DNA of 64,000 nt from Herbinix luporum (GTDB lineage Bacteria; Bacillota; Clostridia; Lachnospirales; Lachnospiraceae). The notes beneath the pieces are model-generated. The model worked only from the letters and a program-made list of their open reading frames with translations, was not told the origin of the DNA and did not search any database. The position numbers and the translations under genes are program-made. The stretch lies in the NCBI RefSeq assembly GCF_900070325.1, contig NZ_LN879430.1, positions 1,419,379-1,483,378 on the forward strand, in the 5' to 3' direction. Shown one piece after another: positions 53,516 through 62,775 of this stretch. Each line of letters begins with the position of its first letter. Position 1 is the stretch's first letter.

Positions 53516-54544
53516 ATGAAAAAAATTTTAGTATTACTATTATCTGCAATTATGGTGTTTTCCTTAACCGCATGTGGGGGGAAAAATACCGACAGCTCCA
53601 AAAGTGGAAAGAAAATTAAAATAGGTATGGTTACCGACGTTGGCGGTGTAAACGATGGTTCATTTAACCAGTCTGCTTGGGAAGGTCTGCAACGGGCTCA
53701 AAAGGAGCTTGGTGTAGAAGTTCGCTATGCTGAATCTGCAACCGATGCAGACTATGCTCCCAATATTGAGGCCTTCATCGATGAAGAATATGACCTTATT
53801 ATCTGTGTAGGATATATGCTGGCTGATGCCACAAAGAAAGCAGCTGAAGACAATCCCAATCAGAAGTTCGCCATCATTGACGATGCTTCCATTGATTTAC
53901 CTAACGTTACCTGCCTAATGTTCGAACAAAGCCAGGCTTCCTATCTCGTTGGTCTTGTTGCCGGTAAAATGACTAAGACCAACACCGTAGGTTTTGTTAT
54001 TGGTATGGTTAGCCAGACCATGAACGAATTCGGTTATGGTTATCTAGCCGGCGTAAAGGATGCCAATCCCGATGCTACTATCCTGCAGTTTAACGCTAAC
54101 TCCTTCGGAAGCACCGAAACCGGTAAATCCGCTGCTACCACCATGATTACTAATGGCGCAGATGTAATCTTCCACGCAGCAGGGGGCACAGGTCTGGGTG
54201 TAATCGAAGGCTGTAAGGACGCAGGTAAATGGGCAATCGGTGTAGACAGCGACCAATCTCCTCTGGCTCCTGAAAATATTCTAACCTCGGCCATGAAGCG
54301 GGTTGACAATGCATGCTTTGAAATTTCTAAAGCCGTAAAAGAAGGTAATGTTCAGTCCGGTCTCATCATCTATGACCTAAAATCCGAAGGTGTAGACATT
54401 GCTCCTACTACCACCAACCTGCCTAGCGATGTTTTAGAATATGTAAAACAAGCTAAGCAAGATATTATCGACGGTAAAATTACCGTTCCAAAGACCCAAG
54501 CTGATTTTGAAGCTAAATACGGTGACATCTACGAATTAGACTAA
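53516..54544 (+). CDS. BMP family (PnrA/NupA-like) nucleoside-binding lipoprotein
   Basis: A 342-residue lipoprotein: signal peptide with lipobox SLTAC, Ser/Lys linker, then IGMVTDVGGVNDGSFNQSAW, the BMP/PnrA signature, followed by IICVGYMLADATKKAAEDNP, FVIGMVSQTMNEFGYGYLAG, IFHAAGGTGLGVIEGCKDAG and WAIGVDSDQS. PnrA-like proteins capture purine nucleosides outside the cell. The ATG at 53516 is preferred since AAAGGAG is 7 bases before it. First gene of a six-gene operon, followed by yjjI rather than directly by the ATPase gene. Codon use is GC-richer than surrounding genes. Confidence 0.92.
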   Translation: MKKILVLLLSAIMVFSLTACGGKNTDSSKSGKKIKIGMVTDVGGVNDGSFNQSAWEGLQRAQKELGVEVRYAESATDADYAPNIEAFIDEEYDLIICVGYMLADATKKAAEDNPNQKFAIIDDASIDLPNVTCLMFEQSQASYLVGLVAGKMTKTNTVGFVIGMVSQTMNEFGYGYLAGVKDANPDATILQFNANSFGSTETGKSAATTMITNGADVIFHAAGGTGLGVIEGCKDAGKWAIGVDSDQSPLAPENILTSAMKRVDNACFEISKAVKEGNVQSGLIIYDLKSEGVDIAPTTTNLPSDVLEYVKQAKQDIIDGKITVPKTQADFEAKYGDIYELD

Positions 54545-54599
54545 TTTTAACATTTCAATTTCAATAAATAATCTACCATTAAGGAAGGGTGGCGATCAA

Positions 54600-56144
54600 T
54601 TGAGAGACATTTCTATGGAACGGGTCAATGAAACACGGGAAAAAATACTGGATATTATTAAAAGTCCGACACTTACTCATGAACAAAAGGTTGCATCACT
54701 AGCCAATGCTGCCGATTCTTTGCTGGAAGTATTGGATTTACCGGAAGGACTTGATGAGCTAATGAAGGTCCCTGCAGATTGTAAGTGTATCTGCGACTTA
54801 AACGAGGGACAGGCTCCTCTTCGTCCTCGCTATATTATCCCGGACTATGCCAAATTCATGAAGGAAGGCAGCCAGTTTCTGCAATTGGCGCCCCCGACCG
54901 ATTTGTATGAGGCCCTTAATTGTCTTCTGATTTTTTACAAGCATGTTCCAAGTGTGACCAACTTCCCGGTTTATCTGGGACAGTTAGACACCTTGCTGGA
55001 ACCTTTTATGGAAGATGTGGACGATCATACGGCAAAGAAACTTCTGAAAAACTTTTTAGTACATATAGATCGCACTATTTTGGACTCCTTCTCCCATGCT
55101 AATATAGGCCCCAAGCCTACCAGGGCTGGTCGCCTTCTGCTAGAGGTGGAGGCCCAGCTTAAGCAAGCCGTTCCCAATCTGACCTTGAAATATGAAGAAG
55201 GTGTAACAGATGACGATTTCGCTATCCAAGCAGTGAAAACGGCCTTGTATTCAGCCAAACCCAGTTTTGCCAACCATCGTATGTTCAAGGAAGAACTGGG
55301 AGATGATTATGTGATTGCCAGCTGCTATAACGGATTACCCTTAGGTGGCGGATCATACACCCTTTGCCGTCTGATTCTTAGTAACATTGCAAAAAGGGCT
55401 AGCACCGTTGAAGATTTCCGATCTAAACAGCTGCCCTATGTAATGGACATAATGGCTCGCTACATGGATGCCCGAGTGCGATTTGAGGTTGAAGAAAGCG
55501 GCTTCTTTGAAAATAACTTCCTGGCCAAGGAAGGCTTTATCCACCGTGAGCGTTTTACTGCCATGTTTGGACTGGTTGGCCTTGCGGAATGTGTCAATAT
55601 CCTACTGGAAAAAGAGGGTCGTTACGGCCGCTTCGGCCATGATAAGTACGCCACTGAGCTTGGCAAATCCATTATTGAGCAGATTTATGAATTTAACGAG
55701 AAACACCAAAGTCCCTACTGCGAAGTAACGGGGGGTCACTATCTGCTCCATGCTCAAGTTGGAATTTCAGAAGATCAAAATATCTCGCCGGGTACTCGTA
55801 TCCCCATCGGAGAGGAACCGGATGAAATGATTGATCACCTTATGGTAATTAATAATTTCCATAAATATTTCCCATCCGGAACCGGGGACATATTCCCAAT
55901 TGATGTTACTGTCCACCAAAATCCCGAATACATACTGGATATTGTTAAGGGCTCCTTCCGAAAGGAAATACGCTATCTGTCCTTCTATGAGAAGAACAGC
56001 GACCTTATCCGTATAACGGGCTATTTGGTCAAACGGTCGGAAATCGAAAAGCTAAAGAGCGGTCAGAACGTACTTCATGATACCACCGCCTTGGGAATGG
56101 GTGCAGTAATAAATGGAAAGTTTTTGGATAGAAAGGTGCACTGA
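54600..56144 (+). CDS. yjjI: YjjI-family glycyl radical enzyme
   Basis: The 514-residue protein is of the YjjI type (DUF3029): it has VIASCYNGLPLGGGSYTLCR with a candidate thiyl-radical Cys (C242), HRERFTAMFGLVGLAECVNI, and near the end LIRITGYLVKRSE, where the glycine of TGY (about residue 474) is the expected radical site. Length matches E. coli YjjI. Its reaction is not known to me. The start is TTG with AAGGAAGGGTGG about 8 bases upstream. Its activase follows 2 bases after the stop. It sits inside a nucleoside-importer operon, so a nucleoside, deoxyribose or derivative is a likely substrate (inference). Oxygen-sensitive when active. Confidence 0.9.
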   Translation: MRDISMERVNETREKILDIIKSPTLTHEQKVASLANAADSLLEVLDLPEGLDELMKVPADCKCICDLNEGQAPLRPRYIIPDYAKFMKEGSQFLQLAPPTDLYEALNCLLIFYKHVPSVTNFPVYLGQLDTLLEPFMEDVDDHTAKKLLKNFLVHIDRTILDSFSHANIGPKPTRAGRLLLEVEAQLKQAVPNLTLKYEEGVTDDDFAIQAVKTALYSAKPSFANHRMFKEELGDDYVIASCYNGLPLGGGSYTLCRLILSNIAKRASTVEDFRSKQLPYVMDIMARYMDARVRFEVEESGFFENNFLAKEGFIHRERFTAMFGLVGLAECVNILLEKEGRYGRFGHDKYATELGKSIIEQIYEFNEKHQSPYCEVTGGHYLLHAQVGISEDQNISPGTRIPIGEEPDEMIDHLMVINNFHKYFPSGTGDIFPIDVTVHQNPEYILDIVKGSFRKEIRYLSFYEKNSDLIRITGYLVKRSEIEKLKSGQNVLHDTTALGMGAVINGKFLDRKVH

Positions 56145-56146
56145 TT

Positions 56147-56989
56147 ATGCTGGCTACGGTTAACAAAATCATACCCTTTAGCACCGTTGACGGACCCGGG
56201 AACCGTACCGCAATCTTTCTGCAGGGCTGCAATATGAACTGTTTATATTGCCATAACCCTGAAACACGAGGCAAATGTATGCACTGTGGGGCATGTGTAA
56301 ACTCATGCCCCACAGAAGCATTGAGCTTTAAAAATCAGCGTGTTAGTTACGATTCCGTCAAATGCGTCCACTGTGATACCTGCTTCAAGAACTGTCCCTA
56401 TGACAGCAGCCCAAAAACTGCCCATATGACACCTGAACAGGTATGGCAGGTGGTTCAAAAGCAAATCCCCTTTATCCGAGGAATCACCGTGTCGGGCGGG
56501 GAATGCACACTGTATCCGGCATTCTTAACCAAGCTGTTTACCCTGGTACAGGCCCATGGCCTATCTACCCTAATTGATTCCAATGGAACCCTAGATTTTG
56601 AGCACTATCCTGATTTGCTGGCCGCAACCGACGGAGTAATGCTTGACATTAAAGCTTATGATTCTGAAGAACACAAGCGGATAACTGGGTGGGACAACTC
56701 TATTATTTTGAAAAATGCACGTTTTCTCGCCTCGAAGGCCAAACTGTATGAGGTCCGTACAGTAATATCTCCCGGTCTTTTCGATGGTGAGCAAACTATC
56801 ATGCAAATCTGTGACATGCTTCGTCCCTACTTACCCATTCGACCTATTAGATATAAACTTATATCCTATCGTCCAATGGGGGTTCGTCCGCAATATGCAA
56901 AGAATCTACAGATTCCCACAGCTAATCAAATGGAATATTATGCCGGGTTGCTTGCAGCCAAAGGCTTTGAAGATATTATTATTATTTAA
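56147..56989 (+). CDS. yjjW: YjjW-family glycyl radical enzyme activase (radical SAM)
   Basis: A 280-residue radical-SAM protein: FLQGCNMNCLYCHNPE (CxxxCxxC at 28, 32, 35), then two ferredoxin-type clusters, CMHCGACVNSCP and CVHCDTCFKNCP, GITVSGGECTLYPAFLTKL, TLIDSNGTLD and VMLDIKAYDSEEH. It places the radical on the glycine of the enzyme encoded just upstream. Spacing of 2 bases indicates co-translation. The pair yjjI-yjjW is the same as in E. coli, where it lies near deoxynucleoside catabolism genes. Confidence 0.93.
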   Translation: MLATVNKIIPFSTVDGPGNRTAIFLQGCNMNCLYCHNPETRGKCMHCGACVNSCPTEALSFKNQRVSYDSVKCVHCDTCFKNCPYDSSPKTAHMTPEQVWQVVQKQIPFIRGITVSGGECTLYPAFLTKLFTLVQAHGLSTLIDSNGTLDFEHYPDLLAATDGVMLDIKAYDSEEHKRITGWDNSIILKNARFLASKAKLYEVRTVISPGLFDGEQTIMQICDMLRPYLPIRPIRYKLISYRPMGVRPQYAKNLQIPTANQMEYYAGLLAAKGFEDIIII

Positions 56990-57053
56990 ATTATATACAT
57001 TATATTTACTATGCATTTCCCATAAGACAAACATATAAGGAGGAAAAACGGAT

Positions 57054-58640
57054 TTGGAAAAAACAAGCCATATTGCTTCAAACGTGGTTGCCGTTCAAAT
57101 GACTGATATCGTCAAGAAGTTCGGTAACTTCGTGGCCAACGATCACATTAATCTAACCGTTAACAAAGGCGAAGTTCACGCTATTCTTGGCGAAAACGGC
57201 GCCGGAAAAAGCACACTGATGAACGTGTTGTACGGGCTGTATAAACCGACATCCGGTAGCATTTCCATATTCGGTTCTCCTGTACATATCGAGAATCCCC
57301 GCCATGCCATTGAACTTGGCATCGGCATGGTACATCAGCACTTCATGTTGGTAGAACCCTTCACCGTTACCGAAAATATTATCCTTGGCATGGAGCCCAC
57401 AAAAGGCATGACAGTGGACATTAAAAGCGCACGCCAGCAAGTGTTGGAACTGTCCGAGCGCTATGGTATGCATGTGGACCCCGACGCTAAAATTGAAGAT
57501 ATTTCGGTTGGAATGCAGCAACGTGTTGAAATCCTTAAGGTGCTATACCGGGGTGCTAATATCCTTATTCTCGATGAGCCTACTGCATCCTTAACACCTC
57601 AGGAAATCGAAGAATTGATTAACATCATCCATAACCTTACAGCCGACGGCAAAACCGTACTGCTAATTACCCATAAGCTAAAAGAAATCAAAGCTGCTGC
57701 CGACAGATGTACTATTATCCGTCAGGGCAAATACATCGATACCGTCGATGTAGAAGCAGTCAGCGAACATGATTTAGCTTCCATGATGGTAGGTCGGGAT
57801 GTTCAATTTGTGGTTGACAAACAGCCTATTGAGCCCGGTGAAGTCATTATCGACGTGCAGAATATTCACTGCAAGGATTACCGGGGTGTAGAAGTGCTTA
57901 AGGGCTTGAATTTACAGGTACGCCGTGGCGAAATCGTAGGCTTAGCCGGTGTGGACGGCAATGGCCAGACCGAACTGGTGGAGATTTTAACCGGTTTACG
58001 TAAAGGTGAAGCCGGCAAGGTTATCATAGGGGGCAAAGATTTATTTAACGCCGATGCACATACCCTGTTTGATAAGGGTGTATCCAGCATTCCGGCTGAC
58101 AGGCAAAAACACGGGCTGATACTGGATTATTCGGTAGCTTACAACCTGGTGCTGCAAAATCATGACCTTCCCCCCTTCTCTAAACGGGGTATTTTAAAGA
58201 AAGATGCCATTTATAAGCACGCTGCAGAGCTGACCGACAAATTTGACATCCGTGGTGCTGAAGACGGTGTCAAAGAAGTAGGTAAACTCTCCGGCGGTAA
58301 CCAGCAGAAGGTTATTATTGCCCGGGAAGTTACCAACGACAAGGATTTGCTTATTGCCGTTAATCCCACCCGTGGTTTGGATGTAGGCGCCATAGAATTT
58401 GTTCACCGTTATATTGTGGAGCAGCGCAATAAGAACAAGGCAGTACTACTGGTGTCCTTTGAACTGGATGAAATCATGAGCCTGTCCGACCGGATTGAAG
58501 TTATTTACAATGGTAAAATTGTAGGCAGTGTGCCCGGCGATCAGGCCGATGAAAAAGTCCTAGGACTGATGATGGCAGGAGGAAGCAAGCATGAAACAAA
58601 AGAACAATCAGAACAAAAAGACAAACCGAAATATAGTTAA
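57054..58640 (+). CDS. Nucleoside ABC importer ATPase, double-domain (NupO/YufO-like)
   Basis: A 528-residue protein with two NBDs. The first is VHAILGENGAGKSTLMNVLY, GMVHQHFMLVEPFTVTENI, GMQQRVEILKVLYRG and ILILDEPTASLTPQE. The second has the looser Walker A GVDGNGQTE and LSGGNQQKVIIAREV. This is the sugar/nucleoside-type double ATPase. The start is TTG with AAGGAGGAAA upstream. It overlaps the permease gene by 50 bases in another frame and powers import together with both permeases downstream. Confidence 0.93.
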   Translation: MEKTSHIASNVVAVQMTDIVKKFGNFVANDHINLTVNKGEVHAILGENGAGKSTLMNVLYGLYKPTSGSISIFGSPVHIENPRHAIELGIGMVHQHFMLVEPFTVTENIILGMEPTKGMTVDIKSARQQVLELSERYGMHVDPDAKIEDISVGMQQRVEILKVLYRGANILILDEPTASLTPQEIEELINIIHNLTADGKTVLLITHKLKEIKAAADRCTIIRQGKYIDTVDVEAVSEHDLASMMVGRDVQFVVDKQPIEPGEVIIDVQNIHCKDYRGVEVLKGLNLQVRRGEIVGLAGVDGNGQTELVEILTGLRKGEAGKVIIGGKDLFNADAHTLFDKGVSSIPADRQKHGLILDYSVAYNLVLQNHDLPPFSKRGILKKDAIYKHAAELTDKFDIRGAEDGVKEVGKLSGGNQQKVIIAREVTNDKDLLIAVNPTRGLDVGAIEFVHRYIVEQRNKNKAVLLVSFELDEIMSLSDRIEVIYNGKIVGSVPGDQADEKVLGLMMAGGSKHETKEQSEQKDKPKYS

Positions 58641-59709
58641 AAATGTTACTCAAGGCCTACTTCATCAAAATGCTCTGTATACCGTCATTGCTATTTTCTT
58701 TGGGTTTTTAGTCGGTGGCATTTTCCTATGGTCAGCCGGCTTCAGTCCCTTTGAAGCATATGCAAAGTTGTTTAACAGCGTGTTTAGCCGGCCAAAATAT
58801 CTTATTTGGTCGGTAATATATGCAACCCCACTGATGTTTACCGGATTGAGCGTGGCCTTTTCCTACAAGATGGGGGTTTTTAACATCGGTGCCGAAGGAC
58901 AGTATGTCGTAGGCTCACTGGCTGCTTTGTGCGTAGGCATCCTATTGGACGCTCCCCCTATATTGCACGTCTTACTATGTATGCTGGCTGCTATAGCCGC
59001 AGGCATGGTATGGAGTTTACTGGTGGCAATCCTACGGGTAAGGTTTGGCATCAACGAAGTTTTATCCTTCATTATGTTCAACTGGATTGCCTTTTATCTC
59101 TCAAATTATGTAATTAACACTGAAGTTATTCACAAGGTAGGGGGCGGAGAAGCTTCTAAGGATATTCGACAATCCGCAAGAATCTTGCTGCCTCAATCGG
59201 TGCTGAATATACTTAAGAACGATAAAGCCAATTATGGTATTTTCCTTGCAATCATTGCAGCAATTGCCATTTGGTTTATCCTTACCAAAACCACTCTTGG
59301 CTACCGGGTGCAGGCTGTCGGTCTTAATCCTCACGCGGCCAAATACGGCGGTATTAATTCCAACAAGACTATGTATATAGCCATGAGTTTGTCGGGGGCT
59401 CTGGCAGCTTTAGGGGGTGCCATACAGTTGATGGGTAATTCCATGCGTATTAGCCAATTTGCCGGCCAGGAAGGCTTTGGCTTTCAGGGAATTACTGTTG
59501 CGTTAATTGCAAGTTCTCACCCTATTGGCTGTATATTTGCAGGGCTGTTTTACGGAGCCATGAAATACGGTGGCTCAAAGCTTAATCTTATTGATGCTCC
59601 CACCGAAGTGGTTGACATTATTATGGGTACCATCGTACTATTTATTGCTATATCCCATGTATTCCGTTATATCATTACAAGACGACAAAAGAAAAAGGAG
59701 GACAATTAA
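58591..59709 (+). CDS. Nucleoside ABC importer permease 1 (NupP/YufP-like)
   Basis: A 372-residue inner-membrane subunit with about nine helices: GGIFLWSAGFSPFEAYAKLF, TPLMFTGLSVAFSYKMGVFN, IGAEGQYVVGSLAALC, FGINEVLSFIMFNW, and the coupling region LGYRVQAVGLNPHAAKYGGI. This matches BMP-linked permeases. It is encoded partly inside the ATPase gene end and directly abuts permease 2. Confidence 0.92.
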   Translation: MKQKNNQNKKTNRNIVKNVTQGLLHQNALYTVIAIFFGFLVGGIFLWSAGFSPFEAYAKLFNSVFSRPKYLIWSVIYATPLMFTGLSVAFSYKMGVFNIGAEGQYVVGSLAALCVGILLDAPPILHVLLCMLAAIAAGMVWSLLVAILRVRFGINEVLSFIMFNWIAFYLSNYVINTEVIHKVGGGEASKDIRQSARILLPQSVLNILKNDKANYGIFLAIIAAIAIWFILTKTTLGYRVQAVGLNPHAAKYGGINSNKTMYIAMSLSGALAALGGAIQLMGNSMRISQFAGQEGFGFQGITVALIASSHPIGCIFAGLFYGAMKYGGSKLNLIDAPTEVVDIIMGTIVLFIAISHVFRYIITRRQKKKEDN

Positions 59710-60645
59710 ATGGAAGAACTGATTAAAAACCTCGGCTTGGTTATTAATGCCACACTGATAGCTACACCTCCTTTGCTTTATGCTGCACTGGGCTCCACTT
59801 TTTCAGAACGAAGTGGCGTCGTAAACATCGGTATTGAAGGCATGATGACCATCGGCGCCTTTGTAGGTGCGGCAGTCGCCCATTTCACCGGCAATGCTTG
59901 GCTGGCATTTTTATGCGGAGGACTGGTAGGTGCACTCTTTGGACTAATTCACGCCATAGCCTGTGTCTCCTTCGGGGCCGACCAGACCATATCCGGTACC
60001 GCCATAAACTTTTTGGCTCCCGGGGTAGCTATCTTCGTATGCAAAGCGCTGTTTGAGCAATCCTCAAACACTCCTCCCCTGGACACAGTTCAAAAGTTGC
60101 CCAAGCTCTTTAACGGAGTCTTTGAAGTGGGAAGCTTTTGGAATAATGTACTTAACACCTACGTCGCTACTTATCTAGCTTTTGTGGCAGTGGCTATCGT
60201 CTGGTTTATCTTCTACAAAACCAGATTCGGTATGCGTCTTCGGGCCGTAGGTGAACATCCTAAGGCTTGCGAAACTCAAGGTATCAACGTGTACCGCACC
60301 CGCTACATTGCCGTGATTGCTTCCGGCTTCCTGTCAGGACTGGGTGGTGCTTATGTTACCTTGTGCACTGTAAGTCAGTTTCGTCCCGAAGTTATTGTCG
60401 GCCAAGGCTTTATTGCCATAGCCGCTGTTATCTTCGGCAAATTCACTCCTCAGGGAGCCATGGGGGCTTGTCTACTGTTCGGATTGTGTAATGGCTTAAA
60501 GGTTCTACTGGGTTCGGGCAATGTAATATCCCCTAACCTGATTTCCATGATTCCCTATGTAGTAACAATCATCACCCTGGTATTGTTTGTGGGTAAATCC
60601 CGGGTACCTGCTGCCAGTGGTAAAGCATATGTAAAGCAGAAATAA
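59710..60645 (+). CDS. Nucleoside ABC importer permease 2 (NupQ/YufQ-like)
   Basis: A 311-residue permease: ATPPLLYAALGSTFSERSGV, VNIGIEGMMTIGAFVGAAVA, SFGADQTISGTAINFLAPGV, the coupling region FGMRLRAVGEHPKACETQGI and GFIAIAAVIFGKFTPQGAMG. It follows permease 1 with no gap. Last gene of the operon, followed by a strong terminator. Confidence 0.92.
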   Translation: MEELIKNLGLVINATLIATPPLLYAALGSTFSERSGVVNIGIEGMMTIGAFVGAAVAHFTGNAWLAFLCGGLVGALFGLIHAIACVSFGADQTISGTAINFLAPGVAIFVCKALFEQSSNTPPLDTVQKLPKLFNGVFEVGSFWNNVLNTYVATYLAFVAVAIVWFIFYKTRFGMRLRAVGEHPKACETQGINVYRTRYIAVIASGFLSGLGGAYVTLCTVSQFRPEVIVGQGFIAIAAVIFGKFTPQGAMGACLLFGLCNGLKVLLGSGNVISPNLISMIPYVVTIITLVLFVGKSRVPAASGKAYVKQK

Positions 60646-60650
60646 AAAGT

Positions 60651-60693
60651 AAAGGCTACTCCCAGCTGTACTTTATAGGGGAGTAGCCTTTTT
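60651..60693 (+). terminator. Terminator of the nucleoside-importer operon
   Basis: AAAGGCTACTCCC (60651-60663) pairs with GGGAGTAGCCTTTTTT (60678-60693). It starts 6 bases after the last permease stop. Confidence 0.92.
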
Positions 60694-60766
60694 TATGATT
60701 ATATATCAGGTACAGGTTGACAAGTCGATTTAGATCTTGCCTAAATAGTTAAGAATGCTTAGATTA

Positions 60767-61714
60767 CTACTCAAATCTTAGTGAATCAGTTACTTTTATT
60801 TTGGCACCGTAATAACTCGGAATCACACTAAAAGCAAATCCATAAATTATGGATATAAAAAAAGGTATCAAAATATTTAATACAGTTAAATTAATTTCAA
60901 AGAGAATAAAAAGACTCTCATTTAGATATTTTTGCACAATTAGTACAGTTACTATGCTTAATAGCACTGAAATAACTGCCGCAATAAATGCCATCATCAT
61001 TCCCTCAATGATAAATTGGTTTAGAATTTCAATTTTAGTAGCCCCTAAGGCTTTTTTTATTCCAATCTCGTTTATTCTTTCTTTAACAGAAAAGAACATA
61101 ATGCTCATTGCGTTAATTCCTGAAATTATCAATAAGACAACCATAATTAGAACAAGAAAAATTCGTATAGGCTCAAGATTTTCTTTTGCCTGCCGAAGCA
61201 CGGTGTCTTTATCAACAAGATCATATGAGGTAAATTCTTTTAAACTTTGGTTTTTAAATAATTCTATTGATTTTTTTATTAGTTGCATTGCTTTTATATC
61301 ATTAGTTGACCATGCAATGATTTTTTGATCAGAAGTTTCAAAATTCTGTAGCAAATATGATTTAGGTGTATATATGACTGTATTCAAATTTATAGTTTCT
61401 TTTAAATTCGAAATATATTTGTTATATTTCATTCTTTCTTTTTTTCCATGATATCCGCTCTTAACCACTCCAATAATTGTGCATTTTTTTATTTCTGAAG
61501 CATTATCTGAATTGATGGAATTGTTTGAAAACCCCGGAATATCAACTTTTAATCTAATTTGTTTACCAATGGAGTCCTTTTTAGGAAAAAGAAGACTTTC
61601 AGTGAACTCATCAATAACAACAACATTTCTATTTTGTGCAACATCAGAAGAATTAATCATTCTTCCTTTGATGACAGTCGTTGTTTTTAGATGAAAGAAA
61701 ATATAGAACACCAA
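60767..61714 (-). pseudogene. MacB/FtsX-type permease, N-terminal part deleted
   Basis: The frame holds the second half of a MacB-like permease: VIKGRMINSSDVAQNRNVVVIDE in the periplasmic core (split here for length: VIKGRMINSSDV / AQNRNVVVIDE), then VKERINEIGIKKALGATKIE and four helices to the end. The first helix and half of the outer domain (about 100 residues) are missing, and no proper start is present; the start at 61714 is only the first in-frame ATT/ATG-like codon. Sequence before KTTTVIKGR belongs to another gene in a different frame (61653-61769). A pump component of an exporter with the neighbouring lipoprotein is likely in the ancestor. Confidence 0.75.
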
Positions 61715-61769
61715 AGATACACGAAGTTAGTAGAAAAATAATACAAAGAAAAGGAAGCAATTTTCTCAT
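61653..61769 (-). pseudogene. N-terminal membrane/lipoprotein signal fragment fused to the permease remnant
   Basis: The ATG at 61767-61769, with GGAGAATACTT before it, encodes MRKLLPFLCIIFLLTSCIFG, then VLYFLSSKN and ends after 38 residues once inside permease DNA. It is the start of an exported or membrane-anchored protein, such as an adaptor subunit of a MacB-type pump, whose body has been deleted. Confidence 0.55.
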
Positions 61770-61780
61770 AAGTATTCTCC

Positions 61781-62677
61781 TTACTCGTCATTTGAAATTA
61801 TCCCATCTATTAACTGTTCAATATTTTTGAATTCATTATCAGTCAATGGGTAAATTGGATCAAAAACTACAAAGACACTATTATAAATATTCTCATCACT
61901 ATTATTTGTTTTATATTCAAAAATTAAGTTCGTTGAAACATAGCTATTAGAATCAACTATTTTAGAATCAATTGAAAAACCTATATTTATCTGATCACCA
62001 TTACTAACATTTATCGGAAATATTGCACTCTGTGGTTGACTATTATTAATTGAATAGAATATATCTATAGGTTCTAAAAAATCATCAAAATAAACTCTTT
62101 CAATGGTTAGGTCTTTAGTAGCAGTAAATTCATATATTGCACTAGCGTCTTTATTATTTATAAAACTTGCTGCAAACTCATTAGGTATAACAGAGATTTC
62201 AAGAGCCTCAGTAAAAACATTTCCTTCTACAAACTGATGCTTAACTGGGGTTGAAAAATTTATATCTCGACGCTCCCCATCTACATTTAGAACAAGCTTG
62301 TTAAACTCACAGCTTTGAACTGCCTCATTCTTCTTTGTGATTTCTAACATAATATATTTTGTATATAATCCCTTATATTTAAATCTATTTAGCTCATTCA
62401 CAGTATTATCTATAATATTAACATCAAAATCAGCATTATTTATATTACTGCCTTCAAGTCCTATATACTTAACATCTGAGATTTTATTATTTGAAAACAA
62501 AGCTATATTCAAAGAAAGTACATTTGAACTTTTTGTATTAATAAAAACTTTTGATCCATTGCTTGCAAAATCCAGCTCTTTGCCATGCCTTCCAGTATTA
62601 CTTTTCGTGCATGATGTAAAAATAGTAATAATTAGAACTAATAATGCAAATAATTGACTGAATTTCTTAAATTTCAT
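61781..62677 (-). CDS. Uncharacterised lipoprotein
   Basis: The 298-residue protein has a lipoprotein signal (FALLVLIITIFTSC, Cys about residue 23) and a mostly beta-rich, Asn/Asp-rich body without motifs I recognise: KVFINTKSSNVLSLNIALFS, LNVDGERRDINFSTPV, IERVYFDDFLEPIDIFYS. AGGAGG lies about 8 bases before the ATG. It is between the pump remnant and a broken secreted-protein gene and may have worked with them. GC is low, as in its neighbours. Confidence 0.7.
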   Translation of the reverse strand: MKFKKFSQLFALLVLIITIFTSCTKSNTGRHGKELDFASNGSKVFINTKSSNVLSLNIALFSNNKISDVKYIGLEGSNINNADFDVNIIDNTVNELNRFKYKGLYTKYIMLEITKKNEAVQSCEFNKLVLNVDGERRDINFSTPVKHQFVEGNVFTEALEISVIPNEFAASFINNKDASAIYEFTATKDLTIERVYFDDFLEPIDIFYSINNSQPQSAIFPINVSNGDQINIGFSIDSKIVDSNSYVSTNLIFEYKTNNSDENIYNSVFVVFDPIYPLTDNEFKNIEQLIDGIISNDE

Positions 62678-62707
62678 TTGTCATTCCTCCTAGATTACTT
62701 ATAATTT

Positions 62708-62742
62708 AATGCAGGAAGATAGACGGTATATCTTCCTGCATT
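62708..62742 (-). terminator. Hairpin after the broken secreted-protein gene
   Basis: AATGCAGGAAGATA (62708-62721) is complementary to TATCTTCCTGCATT (62729-62742), with a short loop, between the lipoprotein gene start and the end of the secreted-protein remnant. No clear T-run. Confidence 0.6.
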
Positions 62743-62775
62743 CACCCGGTGATTACTAAGCGAAACTATAGATTA

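Noticed and set aside
54040..54309. Minus-strand open frames inside the BMP, yjjI and ATPase genes
   Set aside because: Shadow frames of GC-richer coding DNA; no ribosome sites or recognisable domains.
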